Virus record (IMG/VR): IMGVR_UViG_3300032315_000197
Coordinates: 1 to 45,969 of that record
From: a virus
Strand: one strand, 5' to 3'
Length of the DNA: 45,969 nt
The notes beneath the pieces are model-generated. The model was not told the DNA's origin and searched no databases. It worked only from the letters and a program-made list of their open reading frames with translations. Position numbers and translations under genes: made by a program. Of the stretch, positions 23,768-31,903 are shown piece after piece. Numbering within the stretch: the first letter of the stretch is position 1; every line of letters starts with the position of its first letter.

Positions 23768-25774
23768 ATGATCGGAAGCTTAATAAGCCGCATGGCGGAC
23801 GCTGAAAAATTATCGGTGGATCAATTACAAAAAGCCGTGCAAAACGGTACGTTACCTGCCTATGTCGGTATTCCGCTAATTCAAGATAAAATGAATCAGC
23901 AAAAAGAAGCCCAAGCTATGGCTCAAGGTGGCGAACAAAAACAGCCTCCAATTGCAGAACAAGTTATGGCCGAAGCCGCCCAGCATGGTATTGATGAGGC
24001 GCAAAGTAACTTATACCCACAAGAAACAGGCATGCCTGTTCCCACCCCACGTGGTATTGACGAGGCGCAAAGCAATCTACCTACTCAAGAAATGGCCGGT
24101 GGTGGCATCGTAGCTTTTGCTGGTGGTGATCTAGTTGAAGACGACGAAGAAGAAGATGAATCTACAGAAGAGCGCCGCCTTGCAGCTGAAACACAAGGGT
24201 TATTTAACGCAGCTGCTGGTCGTATAGGTGAAGGCGCAGAAGCCGGTCTTGGGTTTGGGGGCATTAGTCCTAAAAAAGCTAGAGAAGCCGGTCTTGGGTT
24301 TGGGAGCGTTAGCCCGGAAAAAGCTAAAGAAATTGCTTACAGTATTAACCCAGAAGTAAAAGGCGGTTTTGGTATTAAAGATATCATTACCACTAAAGCT
24401 GCGGAAAACAAACTTCCTCCAGAATTATTAAGCAGGATTGCTGGGGTAGAAAGTAGCTATAAATCAACTGCTGCTAACCCAAATAGCACGGCTAAAGGGC
24501 TTTTCCAGTTCACTAATTCCACATGGAAAAGCATGGGTGGTAAAGAAGGCGAGCAGTTCGACCCAGAAAAGAACGCAGAGTTGGGCGCTAAGTTTATTCG
24601 TCAAAATGCGGAAGGTCTTAAGAGTGCATTAGGGCGTGACCCAACCTATGGTGAAGTTTATGCTTCGCATTTCTTTGGTTTAAAAGGCGCTAAAGATCTT
24701 TTAAATATGGACCCTAGAACTCCTATGGACCAAGCGGTTTCTGCTCAAGTGCTGAAAGCAAACCCACAGCTTAGGAATAAAACTGTTGGGCAAGTAATGG
24801 CAGGTTTAAATAACAAAATGGGTGAAGGTATTGTCGCCCTAGCGCGTGGTGGAGAAGTTAAACATTTCAGCAAAGGCGGCGCTAACACTATGAGTGGGTT
24901 TGATGACACTTATACAGACGCATATGTTCCCCCCGCTCCTGAAATTGATGAATACACCATAGACCCTATGACAGGGCAAAAATCGTTCAGCGGGTATCGT
25001 GGTAAATCTAAGGCTAAACCCACACCAGCAGATAAAAATACGGGCCCCGGTTTCACCTATGACGAGATGGTCGCCGGTTCTAGTCGTGCTGGTACCAGAG
25101 ACGCTATGGAAAAAGACCTTACTAGTGGTTTACCCGAGGTAAGTTCTAAATCTGACACACAAAACGTTGGTATTGATTCTGCAATGACTAAAAAAGAGCC
25201 TTCTTTTGAGGATAAATATTTAGAGTTATTAAAAGGCCGTGAGGCTAGCTCTACTAAACAACGTAGCGTTGACAACTATATGGCGCTCTTGCAAGCCGGT
25301 CTTGGTATGATGGGTGGTACATCTCCGCATGCGGCTGTTAATATTGGCCAAGGAGCTTCTACTGGTATTGCCGCTAAGATGGCTGCAGAAAAGAACCGTA
25401 TTGCAGAAGAAAATGCAACAATGAAAGGCTACGGCAATTTATATAATATCCAGCAAAACGCAGAAATGCGTAAGACTTTGGCGGGTCAAGGCCAAGAAGC
25501 TTCTCAAAGAAAAGCCGCTGGCCAATCACTGCTTAATCTAGAACAAAAAACTAAACAAAACTATATGACTCAGTTTGGTAAAACTATGATTGGGGCATCG
25601 GCGGAAGAAGTTGCTGCAGCTGCAGATAAAGCGGCAATGGCAGATTTGGCTAGAAACGATACCTATAAAAACATGTTTAAGATATATAATGGGTACGATT
25701 ACACTGCACCGGCTGTGACGCCAACTGTTATAGATTATTCCAAAACTTATGGATTAACCCCTAAATCAAAATAA
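23768..25774 (+). CDS. Ejection protein with lytic transglycosylase (SLT) domain
   Basis: 668 residues. Residues ~205-310 form a soluble lytic transglycosylase domain: catalytic Glu E228 in AGVESSY, then STAKGLFQFTNSTWKSMGG and VYASHFFGLKGAKDLLNMD. SLT domains in virion proteins cut peptidoglycan locally so that the tail conduit can cross the cell wall. Upstream are two pairs of short duplications: GIDEAQSNLYPQE with GIDEAQSNLPTQE (~residues 75-110) and EAGLGFGGISPKKARE with EAGLGFGSVSPEKAKE (~157-188). Gly-Gly motifs flank the enzyme (MAGGGIVAFAGGDL, ALARGGEVKHFSKGG). It precedes the giant ejection protein by 13 bases. Confidence 0.85.
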   Translation: MIGSLISRMADAEKLSVDQLQKAVQNGTLPAYVGIPLIQDKMNQQKEAQAMAQGGEQKQPPIAEQVMAEAAQHGIDEAQSNLYPQETGMPVPTPRGIDEAQSNLPTQEMAGGGIVAFAGGDLVEDDEEEDESTEERRLAAETQGLFNAAAGRIGEGAEAGLGFGGISPKKAREAGLGFGSVSPEKAKEIAYSINPEVKGGFGIKDIITTKAAENKLPPELLSRIAGVESSYKSTAANPNSTAKGLFQFTNSTWKSMGGKEGEQFDPEKNAELGAKFIRQNAEGLKSALGRDPTYGEVYASHFFGLKGAKDLLNMDPRTPMDQAVSAQVLKANPQLRNKTVGQVMAGLNNKMGEGIVALARGGEVKHFSKGGANTMSGFDDTYTDAYVPPAPEIDEYTIDPMTGQKSFSGYRGKSKAKPTPADKNTGPGFTYDEMVAGSSRAGTRDAMEKDLTSGLPEVSSKSDTQNVGIDSAMTKKEPSFEDKYLELLKGREASSTKQRSVDNYMALLQAGLGMMGGTSPHAAVNIGQGASTGIAAKMAAEKNRIAEENATMKGYGNLYNIQQNAEMRKTLAGQGQEASQRKAAGQSLLNLEQKTKQNYMTQFGKTMIGASAEEVAAAADKAAMADLARNDTYKNMFKIYNGYDYTAPAVTPTVIDYSKTYGLTPKSK

Positions 25775-25787
25775 TGGAATTTAAAAT

Positions 25788-28700
25788 ATGTCTTCTGATT
25801 TTTCAAGGATTAAAGATAACGTCCAGTCTATGGTCGATCAATCCGCCCCCGCAGAGGACATTAACGGTTATTTAAGTCAAGAAGGTTTTACCCCTAACGA
25901 GTTTAAAACCGCTGTAGGAAACTACGGCACTTTCATGAGTGCTATTAAGCGCGGCGGAAAAAGTACAGGATCTTTGATTGCCGACTTCCTCCCAGCAATG
26001 GGTGCGGATCTGCTTGGGAAGATTGCCCCAGAAAGTTTCAAACCTGCGCTTGAGCGGTACAAAGAAAAACAGATGGAAGACGCTGCTAAAACCCAACAGC
26101 AGATGAAAGTTCTCCCCGCTGAATTTGAGTCTTATCAAGACATTAAAAGCCCATTAGATGCGCTAAATTACGCTAAAGAAGCCGTTGGTGAGGCTATTCC
26201 TTCTATGCTTCCAGGCGTTGTCACTGGTGGTGCAGGTGCTGTTTTAGGCCGTGGAGCTATTGAGGCCGCAGGTAAAGCTGCCGGTAATGCTGCCTCTAAA
26301 AAATATCTAGCTAGTGACGCTGCTAAAAATGTTAGCGCACCGTTTGCGGCTAAACGTGCCGCCGAGGAAGCCCTTAAAGCTGCTACTCCTGCAATGACTA
26401 AGAAAGCCCTACAAGTACAGGCGGGTAGCACAGTAGTTGGCTCTGCAGCTTTGAACATGCCCGATGCCTACCAAGCAGTGTATGACCCAGAAATACAAGA
26501 TTCTTTAATGCCAGCTTTGGCATCGGGTGCATTTAATTCCGTATTAGATGCAATTACCCCATTTAATCTGTTGCGTAGAATGAAGGCTGGGAGTCTAGAC
26601 CCTACTGCGGTTGCCGGTGCTTGGTATAAACAAGGCGCTAAAGAATTAGGTAAAGGCTTCTTAACTGAAGGTGCAACTGAAGCTCTTCAAGAAATGTCTA
26701 ATGCCAAGGCGGAACAGTTTGTAAAAAATAACCCAGAGTTCTTTACTCCTGAGAATTTAACTCGTTTTATTGATGCGGGTCTTAAAGGCGGTTTGGGCGG
26801 CGGTGTCCTACAAGGTGGCGTTGGTGCGTTAACTGCTCGAAATGCTCCTCCAACCCCTCCCCCCGCCCCTACCCCACCAGCCCCAGGTATTGCACCTGTT
26901 CCACAACCAATAGTCCCAGAAGGGGCTACCCAAGGACAACAAGGCGAGCTATTTGGTGCTGCTCCAGAAGGTCGTTTACCAGAACGTACTGAACCTGTAT
27001 TTAAACCGGGCGATATATCTACAACTACTACCCCAGAAGGTACCCTTACTGATACTGGAAAAATTCGAGGCTACCAAGCTGCGGAACCTTTGCCGCCTCA
27101 AGCAGAATTAACTGGCGAGCAACAAAACCTTCCAATGCCTGGCCAACAAGAATTGTTTGAAGGCCAAGCCCCTGCACAACCAGAGCAAACTGCGCCTACA
27201 CCATTACCCGAAGCAGAACCCGTAGCGCCTATCGCAGAAAAACTTAAACAGGCAGTACAGGCAGCAAAAGATAACCCAGATACTTCCTCGACTATTCTTC
27301 GCGGAAATAATCCTACCACTGCAAAAATTGTATCCGATCGACTACATGAAATAATGCCTTCTCCAGATGCAGATCCAGTAGAAGCAATGGAAAAACTTTT
27401 TGCAGATGAGATGGGGGCTAAAACTCCTCGTGGTACAAAGCCGTTAACTCCGGCACAAACAGAACTACTACGATACACATATCGACGAATGACTGGGCGT
27501 GATATTGAAGATGCAATTAAAGAAAGAGCATTTAGGGGTGCTTCTCAAGCTGAACTATTCCCAGAAGGAGGCGAAAATGTACAAGGTCCGAATCAACCTA
27601 CTCCCGGAGCAACTGGAGCTAATGTGGGCATACCTGGAGGGGAAGGAAACGGTGTTCCCGAAGGCGTTGGAGGCCCTGGAGTTGGGGGAGTGGGAGTGGG
27701 AGGTGGCGAGCCGGGTGTTGGAGGACCTACTGTTGGAGAAGCGCCAAAGCCAATTGCACTAGATCCAGAAGATGCTTGGTATAAGCATTGGGATGATAAC
27801 CACCCACCATATAACGAATTAACTGCCGACGAAAAAGCTGCATGGGCAAAACTTGTTGCTGCTGGCAAAAACGATTCCGCTAACTTTGAAGATATTGTAA
27901 AAGAGCACTTAGAAAAAACTGGTGGTAGAAAACAAACCCCAGAGCAAATTAAAGAAGCTACATCCAAACATGAAACAGCAATGTCGGAAGATATTGAAAA
28001 ACAGCTTACAGGCTTAAATTTTAAAGACGCGCTTTTATTTCTAAAAAATAACGGTCCTGCGGCAAACAAAGCAATTGTTGATGCGATGTATAAGCGGTAT
28101 GAAGAACTTAAAAAAATTGGTTTTAAATTTAAGTTTCGTTTAGCTGATACCCCACAAGCGGTTAAAGATATCGGTGGGTATACAGACGATAGCGGTAGAA
28201 TTAATCCTGGTATTGGTGGCCGCATATTAGCGCCTCGTGGGGCTAAAGCAATTGACCTTAGTATTGCGGGTAAAAATTCTGGGCAATATGGTAAAGCGGA
28301 TTATGAAGTCGCCACGCATGAGTTTTTACATGCTGTTACCGCTTCTGTTGTTATCTATGGTGTAGACAACCCTACTACTGAAGCCGGAAAAATAGCTAAA
28401 GAATTAAAAGATTTAAGTAATCACGTTAGAAAGTACTTAGAAAATAAAGCTAAAACGGGCACACTAACTGCTGCTGAAAATAAAGTTCTTTATGACTCGA
28501 ATGCATTAGGTAACCGTAGTAGAGGCGGTGGCCGCTATAACCAAGAACACGAAATCATTTCGTGGGGTTTTACTAGCGGTGATACACAACAAGTATTGGA
28601 ATCAATCCCATACAAAAGCAAGTCCGCGTTTGATGGCTTTGTGCAAACCGTTCGCAAACTATTAGGTTTAGCGGGTAAAAACGATACTGCATTGTCGGCG

Positions 28701-31565
28701 GCTATTCGACTAGGTAATGAAGCGCTTCAAGCCTCGATTGGTCCGATTACGCAACAAAAAGGACGATCCAAAGGGGTTCGTCTTTCTTCAGAAACTATCA
28801 TCAGTTCTCCTCCTAAGCCCCTGACCCAGTTACAACCAGCGCAAACTGCCGGGCAAAAAACTGTACAAACCGCACAGAAAATTTATAAAGATTTTAACGA
28901 TGATGATTTCTGGACCAAGTTCCGCATTGCCGCAGTGGATAAAGTATCTGGGCTAAGCAAAACGCTAAGTAGTTTGCCGGTGTTCCAAAATGGCCAGCTT
29001 CGTGCTGACATGCTAGTTCGTTCTTTTCAGCAAGTAATTAACTTAATTAAAAACGGTATCCAAACTGGTATCCCAGTAGTTAACTCGGATGGTTCTGTAA
29101 TTATTATGCGGAGCAATAGCAACCTTGCACGTTCACAGCTCCTTGCGGATGCGTTAGATGGTAACCCTATTGTCCAATCTTCTGGATATAGTGGCCGTCA
29201 GTTTGTATCTGAAGTAGCTCGGTACCTTCGTGGCGAAGAAATTATGAACGAAGATGCAGTGCGTAGAGCAGAAGCCGCCAAGATGTTGTTAATTGCTAAG
29301 ACTAAAATGGCTGCGGCAAGAAATGGTAGAAATACTGGAATGTCTTTTACCGACCAAAATAAATTGGTTGCTGAGGCTAAAGCAATTCGTAATGAATATC
29401 GTGATGACTTAAACATTAATCGTGAACGCCAAGTAACCGATGAACATATTGCTTGGGCAAAAGAAGCTCTTAAACAAGTACCGGAAGTTAACCAAGTGCT
29501 TGATATTTGGCGTGATATTAATATGGGTCTTATTGATCTATGGCAAAACGCCGGGCTACTTGCTGAGGGTCAAGCGGACTACTACCGCAAGAAAAAATCT
29601 TATGTTCCTTTGTTTGCATCTCGTGTAGACCTGTCCCCGGAACAACAGGAAAAATATACTGGTAAAGGTGGCGGTACCAAGACTACTCGTGAGTTAGAGC
29701 GTCTAGAAGGTAGTAGTGAGCTCTTGCGGAATATCTGGGAAAACATGGATAAGCACTACGCCAACATGACGGCAGCTGCATTCCAAAACCAAACCCGTAA
29801 GATTGCAGTACAGCAGCTAATGTCAGATGGTATTGACGCCGCTAGGTACGCCAAACGTGATAACCCAGATGTAAATCTACGGTTTAAAGACCCAACTAAT
29901 CCTTTTGCGGATAATGATGGGGTAGTTTCAGTCATCTTAGATAACCCTAATGATTTAGCTGCGTTCCAAATGTTGACCTACGAACTAGGCCCCCTAATGA
30001 AAGGTTTGTCTGCTACAACTCAAGCCCTTCGTGCAGGTGCGCTGATCAACCCAATGTACTGGATAAAGCAGTTAATTCGTGACCCTATCCACGCTTCACT
30101 TGTTGCCAATAGCGGTATTATCACCCCATTCCATGCCGCAAAAGAATACATTAACGTTCTTGCAAACAATTCGGAAGAAGCTAAGTTGTTGGCTAGCCGG
30201 GGCGTAATTGGTCAGGTAGACAGCACTATTGAATTAAGTGGCTTTTTAAATCAAGTTGGCACAGAAAAAGTTAACCCATCTGTTTTATCTAAAATGCTGC
30301 ACAAAGTAATGCAGTTACATGAAGCATCTGATGCCGCAACTCGTGTAGCTATTTATAAGAAAGCATATCAAGAAGCTATTGCTTCTGGCATGAACCCAGC
30401 TGACGCTACTAACTTGGCTGTACATAAAGCTCGTGAGTCTATCAACTTCTCGGTTCGTGGTAACTCTGCAACCTTAAATGCTCTGCGCCACATGATTCCG
30501 TTCTTCTCGGCAGCGCTAACCAGTATAGATACCCTTTACCGCGCGGCAACAGGCTATGGTCTAAATCCAGAAGAGAAGAAAGCAGCTCAAACATTGTTTG
30601 CTAAACGGGCTGCAATGATGTCGGTTTTAAGTACTGCTTACGCTATGATGTTGCAGGATGATGAGGACTATAAGAAGTTACCCGACAACGTCAAAGACAA
30701 TAACTGGTTGTTCCCAAGCCCAATCGGTAGTGACCATACTTTTGTTAAGATCCCTGTCCCATTTGAAGTTGGTTTCTTTTTTAAGACTATTCCAGAAGTA
30801 GCCGTACGTTACATGGCTGGCACAAGTACCGGCAAAGAAGTTATTGCTTCTATTCTTAAAGGTATCCAGCATAATTTACCGGGTGAAGGAATCCCTCTAC
30901 CACAAGGTCTTAAGCCTGGTATTGAAGCCGTTGTCAACTATAGCTTTTTCACCGGCCGTCCAATTGAGGGTATGAGTGATCAGGGTTTACCCGTAGAGTC
31001 CCGTGGCGCAAATGCAAGTGAATTTGCTAAAACTTTAAGTTCATTAGGTTTAAGCGGAATTGGTTTATCCCCAGCTAAAATTGATCACTTGATTCAGGGT
31101 TACATGGCTGAACTTGGTACGTTTACTGCGGGTACGGCTAGCTCTGTTATCAATGCGGCAACTGGTAAAGAGCCCCCAACAAAAAATTTAGAGCAACAAG
31201 CGTTTTTTAAATCTTTCCTAACTAATCCAAATACCAGCAAGGCCGCTACAGACTACTATAAGATTGCCCATACCGCACAAGAAACTGTAAATGAGTTTAA
31301 TCGGTATAAGAAATTTGGTATGGCTGAAGAAGCGCAAGCTATAGTGCAGGATGAGGAAAAGAAAAAACTTATGGCTGCTGCCCCTGCCTTGCGTAGGGTC
31401 CAAGAACAAATGGCAAAGATTCGTGCCAACATGAACATCATAGAAAAGAATAAAAACCTTGATCCAGATACTCGTCGAGATGAAATTAATCGTCTCCAGC
31501 TTATGTACGACCGAGTAGCCCGGCAAGGTGTTTCTTTAGCGGATCAGTTACAGATTCCTCGATAA
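25788..31565 (+). CDS. Giant polyvalent ejection protein with HExxH motif and LPD38-like domain
   Basis: 1925 residues, the longest gene here. Order of parts: N-terminal domain; helical Ala-rich region (~130-340); Pro/Gln/Glu-rich linkers (~350-480); Gly-rich linker (~600-650); a zinc-metallopeptidase-type motif HEFLH at 844-848 in YEVATHEFLHAVTAS; then long helical domains. Residues ~1410-1690 (ALINPMYWIKQLIRDPIHAS, RESINFSVRGNSATLNAL, MIPFFSAALTSIDTLYRAA) match the LPD38 large-polyvalent-protein domain. The last ~250 residues are mostly helical. Such proteins are packaged and injected with DNA to form the trans-envelope conduit and act on the host. Whether the peptidase is active is unknown. 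Confidence 0.8.
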   Translation: MSSDFSRIKDNVQSMVDQSAPAEDINGYLSQEGFTPNEFKTAVGNYGTFMSAIKRGGKSTGSLIADFLPAMGADLLGKIAPESFKPALERYKEKQMEDAAKTQQQMKVLPAEFESYQDIKSPLDALNYAKEAVGEAIPSMLPGVVTGGAGAVLGRGAIEAAGKAAGNAASKKYLASDAAKNVSAPFAAKRAAEEALKAATPAMTKKALQVQAGSTVVGSAALNMPDAYQAVYDPEIQDSLMPALASGAFNSVLDAITPFNLLRRMKAGSLDPTAVAGAWYKQGAKELGKGFLTEGATEALQEMSNAKAEQFVKNNPEFFTPENLTRFIDAGLKGGLGGGVLQGGVGALTARNAPPTPPPAPTPPAPGIAPVPQPIVPEGATQGQQGELFGAAPEGRLPERTEPVFKPGDISTTTTPEGTLTDTGKIRGYQAAEPLPPQAELTGEQQNLPMPGQQELFEGQAPAQPEQTAPTPLPEAEPVAPIAEKLKQAVQAAKDNPDTSSTILRGNNPTTAKIVSDRLHEIMPSPDADPVEAMEKLFADEMGAKTPRGTKPLTPAQTELLRYTYRRMTGRDIEDAIKERAFRGASQAELFPEGGENVQGPNQPTPGATGANVGIPGGEGNGVPEGVGGPGVGGVGVGGGEPGVGGPTVGEAPKPIALDPEDAWYKHWDDNHPPYNELTADEKAAWAKLVAAGKNDSANFEDIVKEHLEKTGGRKQTPEQIKEATSKHETAMSEDIEKQLTGLNFKDALLFLKNNGPAANKAIVDAMYKRYEELKKIGFKFKFRLADTPQAVKDIGGYTDDSGRINPGIGGRILAPRGAKAIDLSIAGKNSGQYGKADYEVATHEFLHAVTASVVIYGVDNPTTEAGKIAKELKDLSNHVRKYLENKAKTGTLTAAENKVLYDSNALGNRSRGGGRYNQEHEIISWGFTSGDTQQVLESIPYKSKSAFDGFVQTVRKLLGLAGKNDTALSAAIRLGNEALQASIGPITQQKGRSKGVRLSSETIISSPPKPLTQLQPAQTAGQKTVQTAQKIYKDFNDDDFWTKFRIAAVDKVSGLSKTLSSLPVFQNGQLRADMLVRSFQQVINLIKNGIQTGIPVVNSDGSVIIMRSNSNLARSQLLADALDGNPIVQSSGYSGRQFVSEVARYLRGEEIMNEDAVRRAEAAKMLLIAKTKMAAARNGRNTGMSFTDQNKLVAEAKAIRNEYRDDLNINRERQVTDEHIAWAKEALKQVPEVNQVLDIWRDINMGLIDLWQNAGLLAEGQADYYRKKKSYVPLFASRVDLSPEQQEKYTGKGGGTKTTRELERLEGSSELLRNIWENMDKHYANMTAAAFQNQTRKIAVQQLMSDGIDAARYAKRDNPDVNLRFKDPTNPFADNDGVVSVILDNPNDLAAFQMLTYELGPLMKGLSATTQALRAGALINPMYWIKQLIRDPIHASLVANSGIITPFHAAKEYINVLANNSEEAKLLASRGVIGQVDSTIELSGFLNQVGTEKVNPSVLSKMLHKVMQLHEASDAATRVAIYKKAYQEAIASGMNPADATNLAVHKARESINFSVRGNSATLNALRHMIPFFSAALTSIDTLYRAATGYGLNPEEKKAAQTLFAKRAAMMSVLSTAYAMMLQDDEDYKKLPDNVKDNNWLFPSPIGSDHTFVKIPVPFEVGFFFKTIPEVAVRYMAGTSTGKEVIASILKGIQHNLPGEGIPLPQGLKPGIEAVVNYSFFTGRPIEGMSDQGLPVESRGANASEFAKTLSSLGLSGIGLSPAKIDHLIQGYMAELGTFTAGTASSVINAATGKEPPTKNLEQQAFFKSFLTNPNTSKAATDYYKIAHTAQETVNEFNRYKKFGMAEEAQAIVQDEEKKKLMAAAPALRRVQEQMAKIRANMNIIEKNKNLDPDTRRDEINRLQLMYDRVARQGVSLADQLQIPR

Positions 31566-31643
31566 AAAAGCGCCCCAGGGGATGGGGCGCCGAAGTGTCT
31601 TAGAGAAAAGACAGAGGAGAAGTACACGCGAGGAGCATATACA
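31564..31643 (-). ncRNA. Candidate ~80-nt small RNA with anti-Shine-Dalgarno segment
   Basis: The stretch is bounded by an extended -10 promoter (31650-31677) and a strong intrinsic terminator ending in six U (31564-31590), both leftward, with no ORF between. Predicted RNA: a single-stranded 5' part containing GCUCCUCGCG and ACUUCUCCUC, a hairpin UGUCUU-UUCUCU-AAGACA (31596-31613), and the terminator hairpin. ACUUCUCCU is the exact complement of AGGAGAAGU in the ribosome binding sites at 35856-35864 and 44931-44939, and eight of these nine bases match at 42274-42281. The start point (~31643) is an estimate. The alternative is only a read-through terminator of the upstream gene. Confidence 0.4.
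31570..31590 (-). terminator. Intrinsic terminator between the convergent arms
   Basis: A perfect 7-bp stem GCGCCCC/GGGGCGC (31570-31576 with 31584-31590) and a 7-base loop. Read on the minus strand it is followed by TTTTTT (31569-31564), the classical Rho-independent layout, so it ends leftward transcription. It also stands 4 bases after the stop of the giant ejection gene; without a T tract on the plus side, it would be a weaker brake for the rightward late transcript. Confidence 0.8.
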
Positions 31644-31649
31644 GGCTCG

Positions 31650-31677
31650 AATATACCACAGATTTCTATTTATGCAA
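31650..31677 (-). promoter_or_regulatory. Sigma-70-type promoter with extended -10
   Basis: On the minus strand TTGCAT (31677-31672), a 16-base spacer and TATATT (31655-31650), with TGG immediately before the -10, i.e. an extended TGn motif. The -35 overlaps the stop codon of the small gene ending at 31670. Downstream there is no coding sequence, only the hairpin region and the terminator, which is why I assign it to a small RNA. 16-bp spacing and a 4/6 -35 are acceptable but not perfect. Confidence 0.45.
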
Positions 31678-31903
31678 CCCTCCAAAAGCGAACTCCGTAC
31701 ATTCCGGAGCTAACGCAGGGTTTATGGACCAGCCTAATACCCTTCTCTGTTGCCGCCCGCCTAACCTCTCTTGCCACCTGTACAACTTGAATTGCGGGGA
31801 CAAAGAAAGACGCACCCGGTTTTAGCAGGTGCCATTCAATCCTTATCTCCACCCCTTCATTGAGTATTCTCAATTGCCATAAACCCCTGCATATCAAAGC
31901 CAT
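31670..31903 (-). CDS. Small conserved-looking phage protein, VxIEWHxLKPGASFFVP type
   Basis: 77 residues from ATG 31903, overlapping the 3' end of the primase-helicase gene by 47 bases. The part after residue 18 (VEIRIEWHLLKPGASFFVPA, then VAREVRRAATEKGIRLV and GMYGVRFWRVA) looks like a small alpha/beta domain that phages encode as a stand-alone protein. GTG 31852 is a reasonable alternative start, overlapping the primase stop by no bases and giving 60 residues; ribosome binding site evidence is weak for both. It is the last gene of the leftward arm. Function unknown. Confidence 0.6.
   Translation of the reverse strand: MALICRGLWQLRILNEGVEIRIEWHLLKPGASFFVPAIQVVQVAREVRRAATEKGIRLVHKPCVSSGMYGVRFWRVA

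Noticed and set aside
27593-28225. Long minus-strand open frame opposite the giant ejection gene, Pro/Thr/Ser-rich.
   Set aside because: It mirrors the Gly/Pro linker on the other strand and lacks start signals; the plus-strand frame is the real gene.
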